DNA of 64,000 bases from Chryseobacterium joostei. GTDB taxonomy: Bacteria > Bacteroidota > Bacteroidia > Flavobacteriales > Weeksellaceae. Below are positions 47,312-56,411 of this stretch, in pieces; position 1 is the stretch's first letter; every line of letters begins with the position of its first letter. The notes beneath the pieces were generated by a model. It did not search any database, had not been told where the DNA came from, and saw only the letters and a program-made list of their open reading frames with translations. Location: contig NZ_CP033926.1 of NCBI RefSeq assembly GCF_003815775.1, positions 3,596,001-3,660,000 of the forward strand, in the 5' to 3' direction. The position numbers and the translations under genes were made by a program.

Positions 47312-48586
47312 TTGAAGAAAATTTTTTTTACACTATTTTATATTCATTGTTTCAGTTTCTTTTCAGCACAGATTTCAGATACTCTGAAAATTGACAGAAA
47401 GGAAGCTGAAACGATTTTTCTTGCCCATAACCTTGATCTCATTGCTCAAAAACTTGAAATTTCCCAGGCAGAGGCAAGGGCTGTTCAGGCTAAATACTGG
47501 CCCAATCCTAAATTAAGCATCAGTGAAGTTAACTTGTGGAGAACTTATGATATTGAAGAGCAGCCTGCATTGATTGGAAACTGGGGAAAAAATACACAGA
47601 TTTCCGCAGAAATAGAGCAGGTAATTCAGACCGCCGGAAAAAGAAGAAAAAATATTGAATTGCAGAAAATTGAAGTTGAGGGAGAAAAATATGAATTGCA
47701 GGAAGTATTGCGTGAACTCAAAAAAACGTTGAGGAATACAATCACTGAAATTTTATTCAATCAGGAACAACAAAAGATCTATCAGGGTCAGATTGCATCC
47801 ATTGAAAAATTAACAAAGTCTTATCACAACCAATTAAATCTGGGAAATATCAGCAAGGCAGAATATGTTCGTTTAAAGGCCCAGGAAATTGAATTCAAGA
47901 AAAAGCTTGTTTCATTGAAGCAGGAAATTGAAGATCAGCAAGTGGAACTGAAATCTTTACTGATGATTCCGTCCCATTCTTACCTTGTTATTTCAGATTC
48001 ATTTACAATGCCGGAAAAACAACTTTCGGAAATAGAATTGACGCAATGGCTGGAAAAGGCAAAGGAAAACCGCCCGGATATTTTGATTTCGAAAAATAAA
48101 GAAAAGCATGCTTCCAAGAATCTGGAAATTCAAAATGCAATGAAGACTCCCGATGTAGCTGTTTCCATAGGTTATGACCGTGGGGGAAATATTATGAAAG
48201 ACTTTATTGGATTAGGTATTTCAGTTGATCTTCCAATTTTCGACAGAAATAAAGGAAACATTCAGGAAGCTAAGCTTGAAATAGAGAAAAGCAAGAATGA
48301 AACCCGAAAAAGCATGATGAAATCTGAGAATGAAATTGTCTCCGTTTTCAGAAACTATATCCGTACCCAGGAAGTTTCTGAGGAAATTGATGATGCTTAT
48401 GAAGCTACATTAGATGGTTTGCTGGTGAGCCACGAGAAAAACTTTAGGCTAAGAAATATCAGCATGCTTGAGTACATGGATTTTCTGGATACCTACATCG
48501 GCAATAAAATGATCATACTGGATACTAAAAAGGAACTTAATCAATACTACGAAAACCTGCAATATGTTGTAGGACAAGATTTATAA
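47312..48586 (+). CDS. TolC/CzcC-like outer-membrane efflux protein
   Basis: 424 residues with a TTG start that leads straight into a signal peptide (ending FFSAQ near residue 20). The body has two long helical repeats of the TolC/OEP fold: DRKEAETIFLAHNLDLIAQK, LEISQAEARAVQAKYWPNPKL in the first and KENRPDILISKNKEKHASKNL with IGLGISVDLPIFDRNKGNIQ in the second. It forms the outer-membrane exit duct of the pump with the adaptor at 48675 and RND protein at 49787. Unlike the first system at 2681, here the duct is a separate gene. A strong promoter lies directly upstream. Confidence 0.92.
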   Translation: MKKIFFTLFYIHCFSFFSAQISDTLKIDRKEAETIFLAHNLDLIAQKLEISQAEARAVQAKYWPNPKLSISEVNLWRTYDIEEQPALIGNWGKNTQISAEIEQVIQTAGKRRKNIELQKIEVEGEKYELQEVLRELKKTLRNTITEILFNQEQQKIYQGQIASIEKLTKSYHNQLNLGNISKAEYVRLKAQEIEFKKKLVSLKQEIEDQQVELKSLLMIPSHSYLVISDSFTMPEKQLSEIELTQWLEKAKENRPDILISKNKEKHASKNLEIQNAMKTPDVAVSIGYDRGGNIMKDFIGLGISVDLPIFDRNKGNIQEAKLEIEKSKNETRKSMMKSENEIVSVFRNYIRTQEVSEEIDDAYEATLDGLLVSHEKNFRLRNISMLEYMDFLDTYIGNKMIILDTKKELNQYYENLQYVVGQDL

Positions 48587-48674
48587 GATGTAAACCTGTC
48601 ATTGAAACATCCCATCAAATAAGGATACCAGTGATACTTATCCATTACCTTATAAAAAATACAAACATCTACTT

Positions 48675-49787
48675 ATGAAAATGAATACTACCCAATACAT
48701 AGTAATATATCTGTCTGCCCTGGTTACGCTTACAGGCTGTAAAGATCAAAAGCAGGACAAGGAAGCAGAGAAAACATATTGTATCAGCAAGGAACTAAAA
48801 AAAGATATTAAACTGGCTAAGGCAGAAATGCTTCCCATAGAAGAAAGTATTACCCTTACCGGAGAAGTGGAGAGCAATTCTGATAAAACAGTTCCCTTTG
48901 TAAGTCTTGTAGATGGAGTGGTTACAGATACCTATTTTTCTTTGGGTGACTACGTGAAAAAAGGACAAACTCTGGCTAGTGTAAAAAGTACAGCGGTTAA
49001 CGAAATGCAGGATGATACTCAAACACTACAAGCGCAATTAGCTGTAGCTAAAAGAAAACTGGCATCTGTAGAAGCCATGTATAAAGACGATATCGCTTCC
49101 CAAAAAGATCTTCAGGAAGCCAGAGCTGAAGTAACCATATTGCAGTCCAATATTTCCAAGACTCAAAAAAATATGCAGCTGTATTCTGCGGGGGGAAGTA
49201 CCATTCAGATAAAGGCTCCTGCAGACGGATATGTTATTAATAAAAATATTTCCAAGGGAATGCCGGTTACCGCCGGTGGAGATCAGCTTTTTACTATTTC
49301 CAATTTGGATAAGGTTTGGGTAATGGCGAATGTATATGCAACCAATATGAGGCATGTGTACGTAGACCAACCTGTTGTGGTAAAGACACTGGCTTATCCT
49401 GATGATAGTTTTTCGGGGAAAATCAACAATATCTCACAGGTATTTAATGAAAATGAAAGGGTATTGAAAGCCAAGATTATTATGGATAATAACGGGATGA
49501 AGCTAAGACCGGGAATGTCTGCGGATGTTGTTCTGCCTGTTAATTCTCAAAATAAAAATGCATTGGCTATTCCTGCGAAGGCGTTGATCTTTGACAATAA
49601 CCAAAGTTATGTAGTGGTGTATAAAAAAGACTGTGAACTGGAGATCAGACCTGTAACGGAAGTTGCTTCCAACAGCCAGCATATTTATGTAGAAGGAAAC
49701 TTAAAGCAGGGAGAAAATGTAATTGCCTCTAATGGGTTACTGATCTATGAGAACCTGAAAAATCAATTAAATAAGTCTACCAAGTAA
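48675..49787 (+). CDS. RND efflux periplasmic adaptor (CzcB-like lipoprotein)
   Basis: 370 residues; lipoprotein signal ending LTGCKD near residue 20. It contains the lipoyl half motifs FSLGDYVKKGQTLASV and KAPADGYVINKNISKGMPV, a helical hairpin between them (LQAQLAVAKRKLASVEAMYKDDIAS), barrel strands and a membrane-proximal domain (LKPGMSADVVLPV-like, here LRPGMSADVVLPVN). A Cys in KKDCELEIRP is unusual but probably not functional. The gene shares its last base with the first base of the RND gene ATG (TAATG), so the two are translationally coupled. Partner choice is therefore clear. Confidence 0.92.
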   Translation: MKMNTTQYIVIYLSALVTLTGCKDQKQDKEAEKTYCISKELKKDIKLAKAEMLPIEESITLTGEVESNSDKTVPFVSLVDGVVTDTYFSLGDYVKKGQTLASVKSTAVNEMQDDTQTLQAQLAVAKRKLASVEAMYKDDIASQKDLQEARAEVTILQSNISKTQKNMQLYSAGGSTIQIKAPADGYVINKNISKGMPVTAGGDQLFTISNLDKVWVMANVYATNMRHVYVDQPVVVKTLAYPDDSFSGKINNISQVFNENERVLKAKIIMDNNGMKLRPGMSADVVLPVNSQNKNALAIPAKALIFDNNQSYVVVYKKDCELEIRPVTEVASNSQHIYVEGNLKQGENVIASNGLLIYENLKNQLNKSTK

Positions 49788-52700
49788 TGCGAAAATTTGT
49801 ACAGAATATAGTTTCCTTTTCGTTAAAAAATTCACTGATTGTTCTTTTAGGGACTTTTCTTTTGCTGGCAGGAGGAATCTATTCCTATATACACACTCCT
49901 ATTGAGGCGTTTCCGGATGTTACCAATACAAGGGTAAGGGTCATTACCCAATGGCCGGGAAGAAGTGCTGAAGAAATAGAAAAATTTGTGACACTTCCGA
50001 TTTCCAAGGAGATGAATGCGATCCCGAATAAAACCTCGGTACGTTCTATTTCTTTATTTGGATTATCTGTAGTTACGGTGATTTTTGATGATCATGTTAA
50101 TGATTTTTATGCCCAGCAATATGCTTCCAATAAATTAGGAAATGTAAATCTCCCCGGTGGTGCAGAATATAGCATTGAGCCTCCATCCGGAGCTACCGGT
50201 GAAATTTACCGGTATATTATCAAAAGTAAGCTACCTATTAAAGAAGTTACGGCCATTCAGGATTGGGTGGTAGAAAGAGAACTATTGGCAGTTCCGGGAG
50301 TAGCTGATGTAGTAAGTTTTGGTGGAGAAGAAAAAACATATGAAATAAAAATTAATCCTACAGAATTACACAATTACGACCTTTCCCCCCTGGATGTGTA
50401 TGAAGCAGTTTCGAAGAGTAATATTAATGTAGGCGGAGATGTAGTGGCAAAAGGAGATCAGGCTTATGTAGTGCGGGGGATTGGTCTTTTAGAGAAAAAA
50501 GAAGATATTGAAAACATTCAGATTGAGGTAAAAGGTTCTACCCCTATTTTGGTAAAGCACGTTGCTGAAGTAAAGGTTTCTGCAAAACCAAGACTGGGGC
50601 AGGTAGGATACAACAAAGAAAATGATGTTGTAGAAGGAATTGTGATTATGCTTCGTGGTGAAAACCCAAGTGAAGTGATTGCAAGACTTAAAGACAGAAT
50701 AGAACAGCTGAATGGCGGAGAATTGCCGGGAGATGTTCAGATTGTTCCTATTATCGACCGCACAGAACTGGTAAATACAACCGTTCATACCGTTTCCAAG
50801 AACCTGATTGAGGGAGTAGTTTTAGTTTCCATTATCGTATTCATATTCCTGTATAACTGGAGAACAACGTTTATTGTTGCTTCTGTAATTCCGCTGGCTT
50901 TCCTTTTTGCAATCATTATGCTGAAAATTCAGGGGCTTCCGGCAAATTTAATTTCCATGGGAGCACTTGACTTTGGATTGCTGCTGGAGGGAACCTTAGT
51001 CATCGTAGAACATGTATTTGTCGCCCTCGAACTTAAAGCCAAAAAAATAGGGCTGCGGAGATTTAATAAGATATCAAAGCTGGGAATCATTAAGAAAAGC
51101 GCAGGAAGTGTGGCAAGTTATATTTTCTTTGCCCTATTGATCCTGATTGTTGCCCTGATGCCAATCTTCTCATTCCAGAAGGTAGAAGGCAAAATGTTCT
51201 CTCCTCTGGCATTTACACTCGGTTATGCTTTGTTGGGATCATTGATTTTGAGTTTGACGTATGTTCCGGCAATGTGTAAGCTTTTATTAACCAAAAATAT
51301 TGAAGAAAAAGAAAACTTTATTTCAAGGTTCTTCAGAGTAAATATTTACAGAATCTACGAGTTTAGTATTCACCATAAAAAAGGATTTATTATTGGTTTT
51401 ATAACATTGCTTGCTGTTTGTGGATGGAGGTTTTCAAACTACGGGTCAGAATTTTTACCCAAACTGAATGAAGGGGCAATCTATGTACGTGCAACACTTC
51501 CCAATAGTGTAAATCTTGATGAGTCTGTACGATTGACCAAAGAGATGAAGGAGATTTTGATGAAGTACGATGAAGTGAAATTTGTGATGACCCAAACCGG
51601 TCGCCCCAATGACGGAACGGATCCCACAGGATTCTTTAATATTGAATTTAATATTCAGCTTAAACCTGAAAAGGAATGGAAGAAAAAAATATCCAAAGAA
51701 GAACTTCTTGAGGAAATGAGAGTTTCCCTTGAAAAATATCCGGGAATCAATTTCGGTTTTAGCCAGCCGATTCAGGATAACGTGGAAGAATATGTTGCCG
51801 GGGTAAAAGCTCCGTTGGTTATTAAAATATTTGGAAATGATTTATTCGAGCTTGAGAATTATGCCAATCAGGTAGCTAATTCTATCAGAACTGTTCCGGG
51901 AATTTCAGATGTAAATGTCTTTAAAAATATAGGACTTCCGGAACTGAGAATACAGCTTCATGATTCTAAAATGGCAAAGTATGGCGTTTCTACAGCAGAT
52001 GCACAGGCTGTAATTGAAATGACGATTGGAGGACAGGCTGCAACCAAGTTCTATGAAGAAGAAAGAATGTTTGACGTGATGCTTAGGTTTGAAAAAGAAT
52101 ACCGCGATACTCCGGAAAAAATGGGAAATATTTTGATTCCTACTCAGGATAATAAAAAAGTACCGTTGAAAGAAATTGCTACCATAGATTATCATACCGG
52201 TCCATCCTTTATTTACCGTGAAGGAAACAGCAGATATATTGGTGTAGGGTTCAATATTGAAGGACGTGATCTGGGAAGCACCATTGAAGAAGCCAAGATT
52301 AAGGTGGATAAAGAGGTGAAGCTTCCAAAGAATCATAAAATGACCTGGGCCGGAGAATTTGAAAGTAAAGAAAGAGCTGCAAAACAGTTGGCAATGGTAG
52401 TTCCGATTTCCCTTGTTCTTATTCTGATGCTTTTGTATTTCAACTTTGGAAACCTAAAAGATACACTGATCTCTTCCATTACCTTGGCCTTTGCATTTAT
52501 TGGAGGATTTTTATCCCTGTGGTTTACAGGCACCATCTTTGGAATTTCGGCAGGTATTGGCTTCATTATCCTTTTCGGAGTGGCTACCATTGACGGGATT
52601 GTTCTGATTGGGGTAATGAAAGAAAATCTGCAAAACAGAATGTCCCTTAAAGAATCAATTTCAGAGGGGGTTAAAAGCAGAATTCGTCCTGTAGTGATGA

Positions 52701-52885
52701 TTGCATTGATGGGATCAATGGGACTTCTTCCTGCGGCAATGTCAAACGGAATGGGTTCTGAAATTCAAAAACCTTTAGCCATTATGATTGTAGGCGGACT
52801 TATCATCTGTATGCTGTTGTCATTTACAATATTACCGATTGTATTTCATTATGCCTATCGTAAAAAGCATAAGGAAACAATATAG
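49787..52885 (+). CDS. CusA/CzcA family heavy-metal RND pump
   Basis: 1032 residues, a complete HME-RND pump without the TolC fusion seen at 2681. TM1 near 12-32; porter loops; TM2-6 at about 338-505; second porter half; TM8-12 at about 865-1025. The TM4 relay reads ALDFGLLLEGTLVIVEHV: D395 and E408 match CzcA D402 and E415, but the residue equivalent to CzcA D408 is E401. Proton coupling may still work with Glu, yet this differs from the classic motif. It is the last gene of the operon and is followed by a strong terminator. The substrate is probably a divalent metal; a subfamily with relaxed specificity is possible. Confidence 0.93.
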   Translation: MRKFVQNIVSFSLKNSLIVLLGTFLLLAGGIYSYIHTPIEAFPDVTNTRVRVITQWPGRSAEEIEKFVTLPISKEMNAIPNKTSVRSISLFGLSVVTVIFDDHVNDFYAQQYASNKLGNVNLPGGAEYSIEPPSGATGEIYRYIIKSKLPIKEVTAIQDWVVERELLAVPGVADVVSFGGEEKTYEIKINPTELHNYDLSPLDVYEAVSKSNINVGGDVVAKGDQAYVVRGIGLLEKKEDIENIQIEVKGSTPILVKHVAEVKVSAKPRLGQVGYNKENDVVEGIVIMLRGENPSEVIARLKDRIEQLNGGELPGDVQIVPIIDRTELVNTTVHTVSKNLIEGVVLVSIIVFIFLYNWRTTFIVASVIPLAFLFAIIMLKIQGLPANLISMGALDFGLLLEGTLVIVEHVFVALELKAKKIGLRRFNKISKLGIIKKSAGSVASYIFFALLILIVALMPIFSFQKVEGKMFSPLAFTLGYALLGSLILSLTYVPAMCKLLLTKNIEEKENFISRFFRVNIYRIYEFSIHHKKGFIIGFITLLAVCGWRFSNYGSEFLPKLNEGAIYVRATLPNSVNLDESVRLTKEMKEILMKYDEVKFVMTQTGRPNDGTDPTGFFNIEFNIQLKPEKEWKKKISKEELLEEMRVSLEKYPGINFGFSQPIQDNVEEYVAGVKAPLVIKIFGNDLFELENYANQVANSIRTVPGISDVNVFKNIGLPELRIQLHDSKMAKYGVSTADAQAVIEMTIGGQAATKFYEEERMFDVMLRFEKEYRDTPEKMGNILIPTQDNKKVPLKEIATIDYHTGPSFIYREGNSRYIGVGFNIEGRDLGSTIEEAKIKVDKEVKLPKNHKMTWAGEFESKERAAKQLAMVVPISLVLILMLLYFNFGNLKDTLISSITLAFAFIGGFLSLWFTGTIFGISAGIGFIILFGVATIDGIVLIGVMKENLQNRMSLKESISEGVKSRIRPVVMIALMGSMGLLPAAMSNGMGSEIQKPLAIMIVGGLIICMLLSFTILPIVFHYAYRKKHKETI

Positions 52886-52907
52886 TTTCTTTTTTATTTG
52901 TTCATTA

Positions 52908-52946
52908 TTTGGTCGGGATCCGTGAGGAAGATCCCGACCTTTTTAT
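52908..52946 (+). terminator. Terminator of the second RND operon
   Basis: GGTCGGGATC and GATCCCGACC form a 10-bp stem followed by TTTTTA, 20 bp after the RND stop codon; it can also serve the convergent DUF5995 gene. Confidence 0.88.
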
Positions 52947-52952
52947 TTTGAT

Positions 52953-53708
52953 TTAAACCGTTTTTGTTGATTCCAATATTTCGATATTTTTTATCACATC
53001 ACCACTTTCACACTTTTTAAGTTCCTTGAGAAGAGTAGGAGTGAGGATTCTGGGGCTCACAATTTGGGTGGCAATCTTTGCTGCTGCATAATCTACAATA
53101 TTGATAACCGATTCTCTGAGGAAATTTGGAGTGCTTGATGCAATTACTGCCGTTGCCCATGAGGTTTCTCTCGCTCTGGATATCGCAAAATCCAATATGG
53201 CATTATCTTTTCCATTAGAAAGCTGATCAATAAGATCCACGGGATAACATATTTTACTCAAAGAATCCTGAACTTTCTGGTTGATAGATGCAATAACATT
53301 ATTAATGTTCTCAAAGTCCCTTTTTAAAGGATTTATTTTCCGGTAAGGCATAATGGAGGCTGCTGAAATTCCCAAATCCAGATTGATGTGGGCATTCATG
53401 CCAAGGAAGATATGCTGTAGAATTAACAGGTCTTTATTTTTGGTTGCTTCAAAGGCCAGATACCATGAGTTTGTACATTTCTTTCCTTTGCTGTAATTTT
53501 CCCATGCTTCAAGATATCTTTGTGCGAAAGCAATATCAAGCATTGTCATTCTTGGATTATCCTCAAACTTTTTCTGCTGAATTCCTTTTAAAACCTGTGC
53601 CGTCATAATACGGTAAGTACAGGCGAAATATCCTGCTGTGCTTTTATTTTCCTTGCACCAGATAATAATAGCATCCAGTTTTTGTAAAACTTCCTCAATG
53701 GTTTTCAT
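52953..53708 (-). CDS. DUF5995 family protein
   Basis: 251 residues, no signal peptide or TM, so cytoplasmic. Mainly helical, with the conserved segments GYFACTYRIMTAQVLKGI, ARAYLEAWENY-like stretch (FAQRYLEAWENYSKGKKCTNSW), LQHIFLGMNAHINLDLGI and ARETSWATAVIAS. These match my memory of DUF5995, a family without proven function; the HINLD segment with His and Asp suggests a metal-dependent hydrolase-like helical core, which is only a guess. It stands alone, convergent to the RND operon and sharing its terminator region. Confidence 0.75.
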   Translation of the reverse strand: MKTIEEVLQKLDAIIIWCKENKSTAGYFACTYRIMTAQVLKGIQQKKFEDNPRMTMLDIAFAQRYLEAWENYSKGKKCTNSWYLAFEATKNKDLLILQHIFLGMNAHINLDLGISAASIMPYRKINPLKRDFENINNVIASINQKVQDSLSKICYPVDLIDQLSNGKDNAILDFAISRARETSWATAVIASSTPNFLRESVINIVDYAAAKIATQIVSPRILTPTLLKELKKCESGDVIKNIEILESTKTV

Positions 53709-53797
53709 GGTGGTTTTTTGTTTACTTAAAGATAATAAAAACCGATGATCAGTGGTGTATTACTTTGAAAACGAGTGTAATAATTTTTTTTATAATG

Positions 53798-53825
53798 AAA
53801 AAGTGAGCCGGAAAGCTCACTTTAT
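53798..53825 (-). terminator. Terminator of the double-glycine peptide gene at 53841
   Basis: Minus strand AAAGTGAGC / GCTCACTTTTT hairpin, about 15 bp after the stop codon. Confidence 0.75.
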
Positions 53826-53840
53826 GTATTGTTCATCAGA

Positions 53841-54077
53841 TTATGGAGTGATTTCAATGGGACCAGGGAAAGGTTCAAGAACCAGTGGTTTGCACATTGC
53901 AGCCGGCTGGCATGTTCCCCCCATGCATATAAAATTAGTCATTGTGGTTGAGCCGTCAGGACATCTGATCATGCCTTCACCATGGCATCCTCCGGGACAT
54001 TCTGGCAGATATAAATACCCGCCGAATACATCTTTCAGTTCTGTTCTCGAAAGTTTTGATACATTAATTTTTTTCAT
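53841..54077 (-). CDS. Bacteriocin-like double-glycine leader peptide, first
   Basis: 78 residues. The leader MKKINVSKLSRTELKDVFGG has the Leu-Ser-x-x-Glu-Leu-Lys-x-Val-x-Gly-Gly form of Chryseobacterium 'bacteriocin-like' precursors, cleaved after GG by C39-type peptidases in known systems. The mature part has four to six cysteines (CPGGC, RC, ICMGGTC, MC), prolines and glycines. I see no processing transporter, immunity or maturation gene nearby, so activity is unknown; it could be a signal or a toxin. It is divergent from the second peptide at 54339, with 261 bp between their starts. Confidence 0.75.
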   Translation of the reverse strand: MKKINVSKLSRTELKDVFGGYLYLPECPGGCHGEGMIRCPDGSTTMTNFICMGGTCQPAAMCKPLVLEPFPGPIEITP

Positions 54078-54234
54078 GGAATTAATTTTTAATTATGGTA
54101 TTGTTTGCAAACTACTCACAATTAGATTGATAAGTGGAATAGCTAATAAGCTAAAATAATTAAATTAATTCATTAAAAAAAGAAATATTTGTTGATATTT
54201 TTATGTTGTTTGTATGTAATTATATGAAATTTAA

Positions 54235-54261
54235 TTGATTAAAAAATAAATTGTATATTTA
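54235..54261 (+). promoter_or_regulatory. Promoter of the 54339 peptide gene
   Basis: TTG at 54235, a 16-bp spacer and TATATTTA at 54254-54261 (one mismatch to TAnnTTTG). The leader would be about 70 nt. Confidence 0.55.
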
Positions 54262-54338
54262 TTTCCATATAAAGAGAGATAGTAAAGAGAAATCCGAAAA
54301 TCTTTAAGAGTAGGAAATTAAACTAAACAAAATTAATC

Positions 54339-54506
54339 ATGAAAAATTTAAAAAGCTTAAACAGAAAAGAGTTGAAAACTGTTTTGGGAGGTGCAGCATT
54401 AGCTTGTGAAACTCCTGTAGATGGAGGTTGTTCTGCAGGATACACATTCTGTAGTAATCCTTATTGCTGTTATCCACCAAGAAAACCGTATATCTGTTTT
54501 GATTAA
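54339..54506 (+). CDS. Bacteriocin-like double-glycine leader peptide, second
   Basis: 55 residues. The leader MKNLKSLNRKELKTVLGG is the same type as at 53841 (Leu-x-Arg-x-Glu-Leu-Lys-x-Val-x-Gly-Gly). The mature peptide of 37 residues has six cysteines (ACETP, GCSAG, TFC, YCCYPP, YICFD), many for its size, so disulphides or metal binding are likely. A promoter lies upstream and a hairpin terminator follows, which supports a real gene. The opposite strand shows a longer frame, but it lacks these signals. Pairing with 53841 is inferred from orientation. Confidence 0.8.
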   Translation: MKNLKSLNRKELKTVLGGAALACETPVDGGCSAGYTFCSNPYCCYPPRKPYICFD

Positions 54507-54507
54507 T

Positions 54508-54536
54508 AAAAAAATCCCTCAACTGAGGGATTTCTA
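54508..54536 (+). terminator. Terminator of the 54339 peptide gene
   Basis: AAATCCCTCA / TGAGGGATTT hairpin followed by a T-rich tail, 2 bp after the stop; it may also serve the convergent gene at 54540. Confidence 0.75.
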
Positions 54537-54539
54537 TTT

Positions 54540-55010
54540 CTAAGGATTTTCTTTTGAAATTTCCTCATGGTGCTTAAGGTATAAAGGCAGTGCCGCCGAT
54601 CCATACCAAGGGAAGATTTCATAACTGAAAACTCCGGCCTGAACTGCAGGATCAGTTTTTACCCATTGCTCAGCTTCTTCTTTAGATTTTGTATTGAAAA
54701 TAAACATTCCACGGTAGTTTTCCTTATTCTTTTCCAGAAAAGGTCCAGCCACGATAATCTTACCCTCATTTGCTAGTTTACCAATGTTGGTCATATGTCC
54801 TTTCATCAAAGTACTCATTTGAGTTTTGTCTTCAATTTTTGCAGAACCAGTTGTCAGCATTACAATGGTGTAAGCTTTCATGCCATATTGGTCTGCACCA
54901 AGAGAAGTGGCTAGTTCTTGATTGAATTTAGCCTTTTCGGTTTTCTTTTCCTGTGCAAAGTAAAGTGTTGAGGTGAGGAGGGATGCGATAAGTAATGTTT
55001 TTGATATCAT
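54540..55010 (-). CDS. Exported YciI-like protein
   Basis: 156 residues from ATG 55010 (MISKTLLIASLL), the start of a signal peptide ending YFAQ; an upstream in-frame ATG would hide it. The mature protein has a ferredoxin-like YciI domain: KAYTIVMLTTGSAKIEDK, LMKGHMTNIGKLANEGKIIVAGPFLEK and RGMFIFNTKSKEEAEQWVKTDPA, then EIFPWYGSAALP. YciI proteins carry a conserved His/Asp pair and are of uncertain catalytic role; the exported form is common in Flavobacteriia. Convergent to the double-glycine peptide gene. Function unknown. Confidence 0.82.
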   Translation of the reverse strand: MISKTLLIASLLTSTLYFAQEKKTEKAKFNQELATSLGADQYGMKAYTIVMLTTGSAKIEDKTQMSTLMKGHMTNIGKLANEGKIIVAGPFLEKNKENYRGMFIFNTKSKEEAEQWVKTDPAVQAGVFSYEIFPWYGSAALPLYLKHHEEISKENP

Positions 55011-55084
55011 ATTGCTTTGTTTTGATAAATATAATAAAAACCCTATAAATTTCTGAAATGTGAATTTCAAATGATGTTATGAAA

Positions 55085-55111
55085 CAAAAAAACCTCGATG
55101 GTTACGAGGTT
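55085..55111 (-). terminator. Terminator of pncB
   Basis: Minus strand AACCTCGTAA / CGAGGTTTTTTT hairpin, about 30 bp after the stop codon. Confidence 0.75.
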
Positions 55112-55138
55112 ATATTTAATAGTCTTAATGAGGTTACA

Positions 55139-56317
55139 TTAATCTTTTATTCTTAAAAATTCTTTAGCAAGCTCAATCATTTTTGGATCACCGGTATATT
55201 TTCCATGTTCATCAGAAAGTTTTACGGTAGGAATCCATTCTTTATTGGGAGCCTGAACTCCGATAAGCTTCATAACAATGTTCATAGGTTTTAATCCTAC
55301 ATCATTCGTAAGATTGGTTCCTATTCCAAAAGAAATTCCGATTTTTCCTCTGCAATAATTGGTGATTTCTTCTACCTTTTCAAGATTTAGGGCATCAGAG
55401 AAAATGATGTATTTAAACATCGGATTGATGCCGTTTCTTTGATAATGAGCGATCGTCTTATCTGCAAATTCTAATGCATCACCACTGTCATGACGCACTC
55501 CATCAAAAAGCTTGGCAAATTTCTTATCAAACTGCTGGAAGAAAACATCGGTAGTATATGTATCTGATAGTGCTACTCCAAGATCTCCTCTGTAAACATC
55601 CACCCAATGTTCCAACGCCATTTCATTGGCCATTTTGAAACCATATTCGGCTGCGTGGAACATAAACCATTCATGAGCATGTGTTCCAATAGGCTTTACA
55701 CCGTACTTCATGGCAAAGTGTACGTTTGAACTTCCTATAAATGTGGATTCTTTTTTCTTTGTCAAAGCCTCCATTACAAGATTTTGTACTTTATAGGAAT
55801 GCCTTCTTCTTGTCCCAAATTCTGCAAATGTAACTCCAAGTCTGCCCAGAGATTCTGCCTTTTCAATGGTTTTGCTCATAACAACTTCATTAGAATCCCT
55901 TTCCATATGGTTCATTTCATAATGAAGCTCACTGATGAGTGCCAATAGAGGAACTTCCCAAAGGATGGTTCTGTACCAAAGCCCTTCAACGGTTACGGAC
56001 AGATCACCTCCTTCCTGATGAATCTTTACTTCAGATGGGTCATAATGATAGCCCTCCAGAAAATCCAGGTAAGGAAGGTCAATATAAGGGCAGGTTCTTG
56101 CCATGAATTTCTTCTCTTCCTTAGTCAGCTTCAATTCAGCCATTTTATTGACTGCCTCTTTTAAGGCTGCATCAAACCCATCCGGAAAGTGATGTTTCCC
56201 TCTGTTGATGAATTCATATTTTACAATAGAACCAGGGAATAATTTTACCACGGCATTTTGCATGGTTATTTTATAGAAATCGTTATCTAGAATAGAGTTG
56301 AGTCTTACGTCGTTCAT
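55139..56317 (-). CDS. pncB: Nicotinate phosphoribosyltransferase
   Basis: 392 residues. Joins nicotinate to PRPP to give nicotinate mononucleotide in NAD salvage, in the cytoplasm. Visible family blocks are DNDFYKITMQNAVVKLFPG at the start, FAEFGTRRRHSYKVQ with the active-site Arg and the phosphorylated His position, GTHAHEWFMFHAAEYG, GVRHDSGDALEF and FGIGTNLTNDVG near the C-terminus that binds phosphate. Length and order are normal for bacterial PncB. A -7 element (TATATTTG, minus strand, 56337-56344) lies upstream. No operon partner. Confidence 0.95.
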   Translation of the reverse strand: MNDVRLNSILDNDFYKITMQNAVVKLFPGSIVKYEFINRGKHHFPDGFDAALKEAVNKMAELKLTKEEKKFMARTCPYIDLPYLDFLEGYHYDPSEVKIHQEGGDLSVTVEGLWYRTILWEVPLLALISELHYEMNHMERDSNEVVMSKTIEKAESLGRLGVTFAEFGTRRRHSYKVQNLVMEALTKKKESTFIGSSNVHFAMKYGVKPIGTHAHEWFMFHAAEYGFKMANEMALEHWVDVYRGDLGVALSDTYTTDVFFQQFDKKFAKLFDGVRHDSGDALEFADKTIAHYQRNGINPMFKYIIFSDALNLEKVEEITNYCRGKIGISFGIGTNLTNDVGLKPMNIVMKLIGVQAPNKEWIPTVKLSDEHGKYTGDPKMIELAKEFLRIKD

Positions 56318-56359
56318 AATATGTGTAATTTTAACGCAAATATAAAAATAAAAAATAAA

Positions 56360-56392
56360 ATCGCCTAAATGTAAGGCGATTTTTTTGAAATA
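56360..56392 (-). terminator. Terminator of dps
   Basis: Minus strand AAATCGCCT / AGGCGATTTTATTTTT hairpin between dps and pncB. Confidence 0.75.
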
Positions 56393-56411
56393 TTTCGATG
56401 ATCTATATCGG

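Noticed and set aside
53752..54159. 135-codon plus-strand frame over the double-glycine peptide gene
   Set aside because: The minus-strand 78-residue peptide has a typical leader and its own terminator; the plus frame is a shadow.
54337..54522. 61-codon minus-strand frame over the 54339 peptide gene
   Set aside because: The plus-strand peptide has a double-glycine leader, promoter and terminator; the antisense frame has none.
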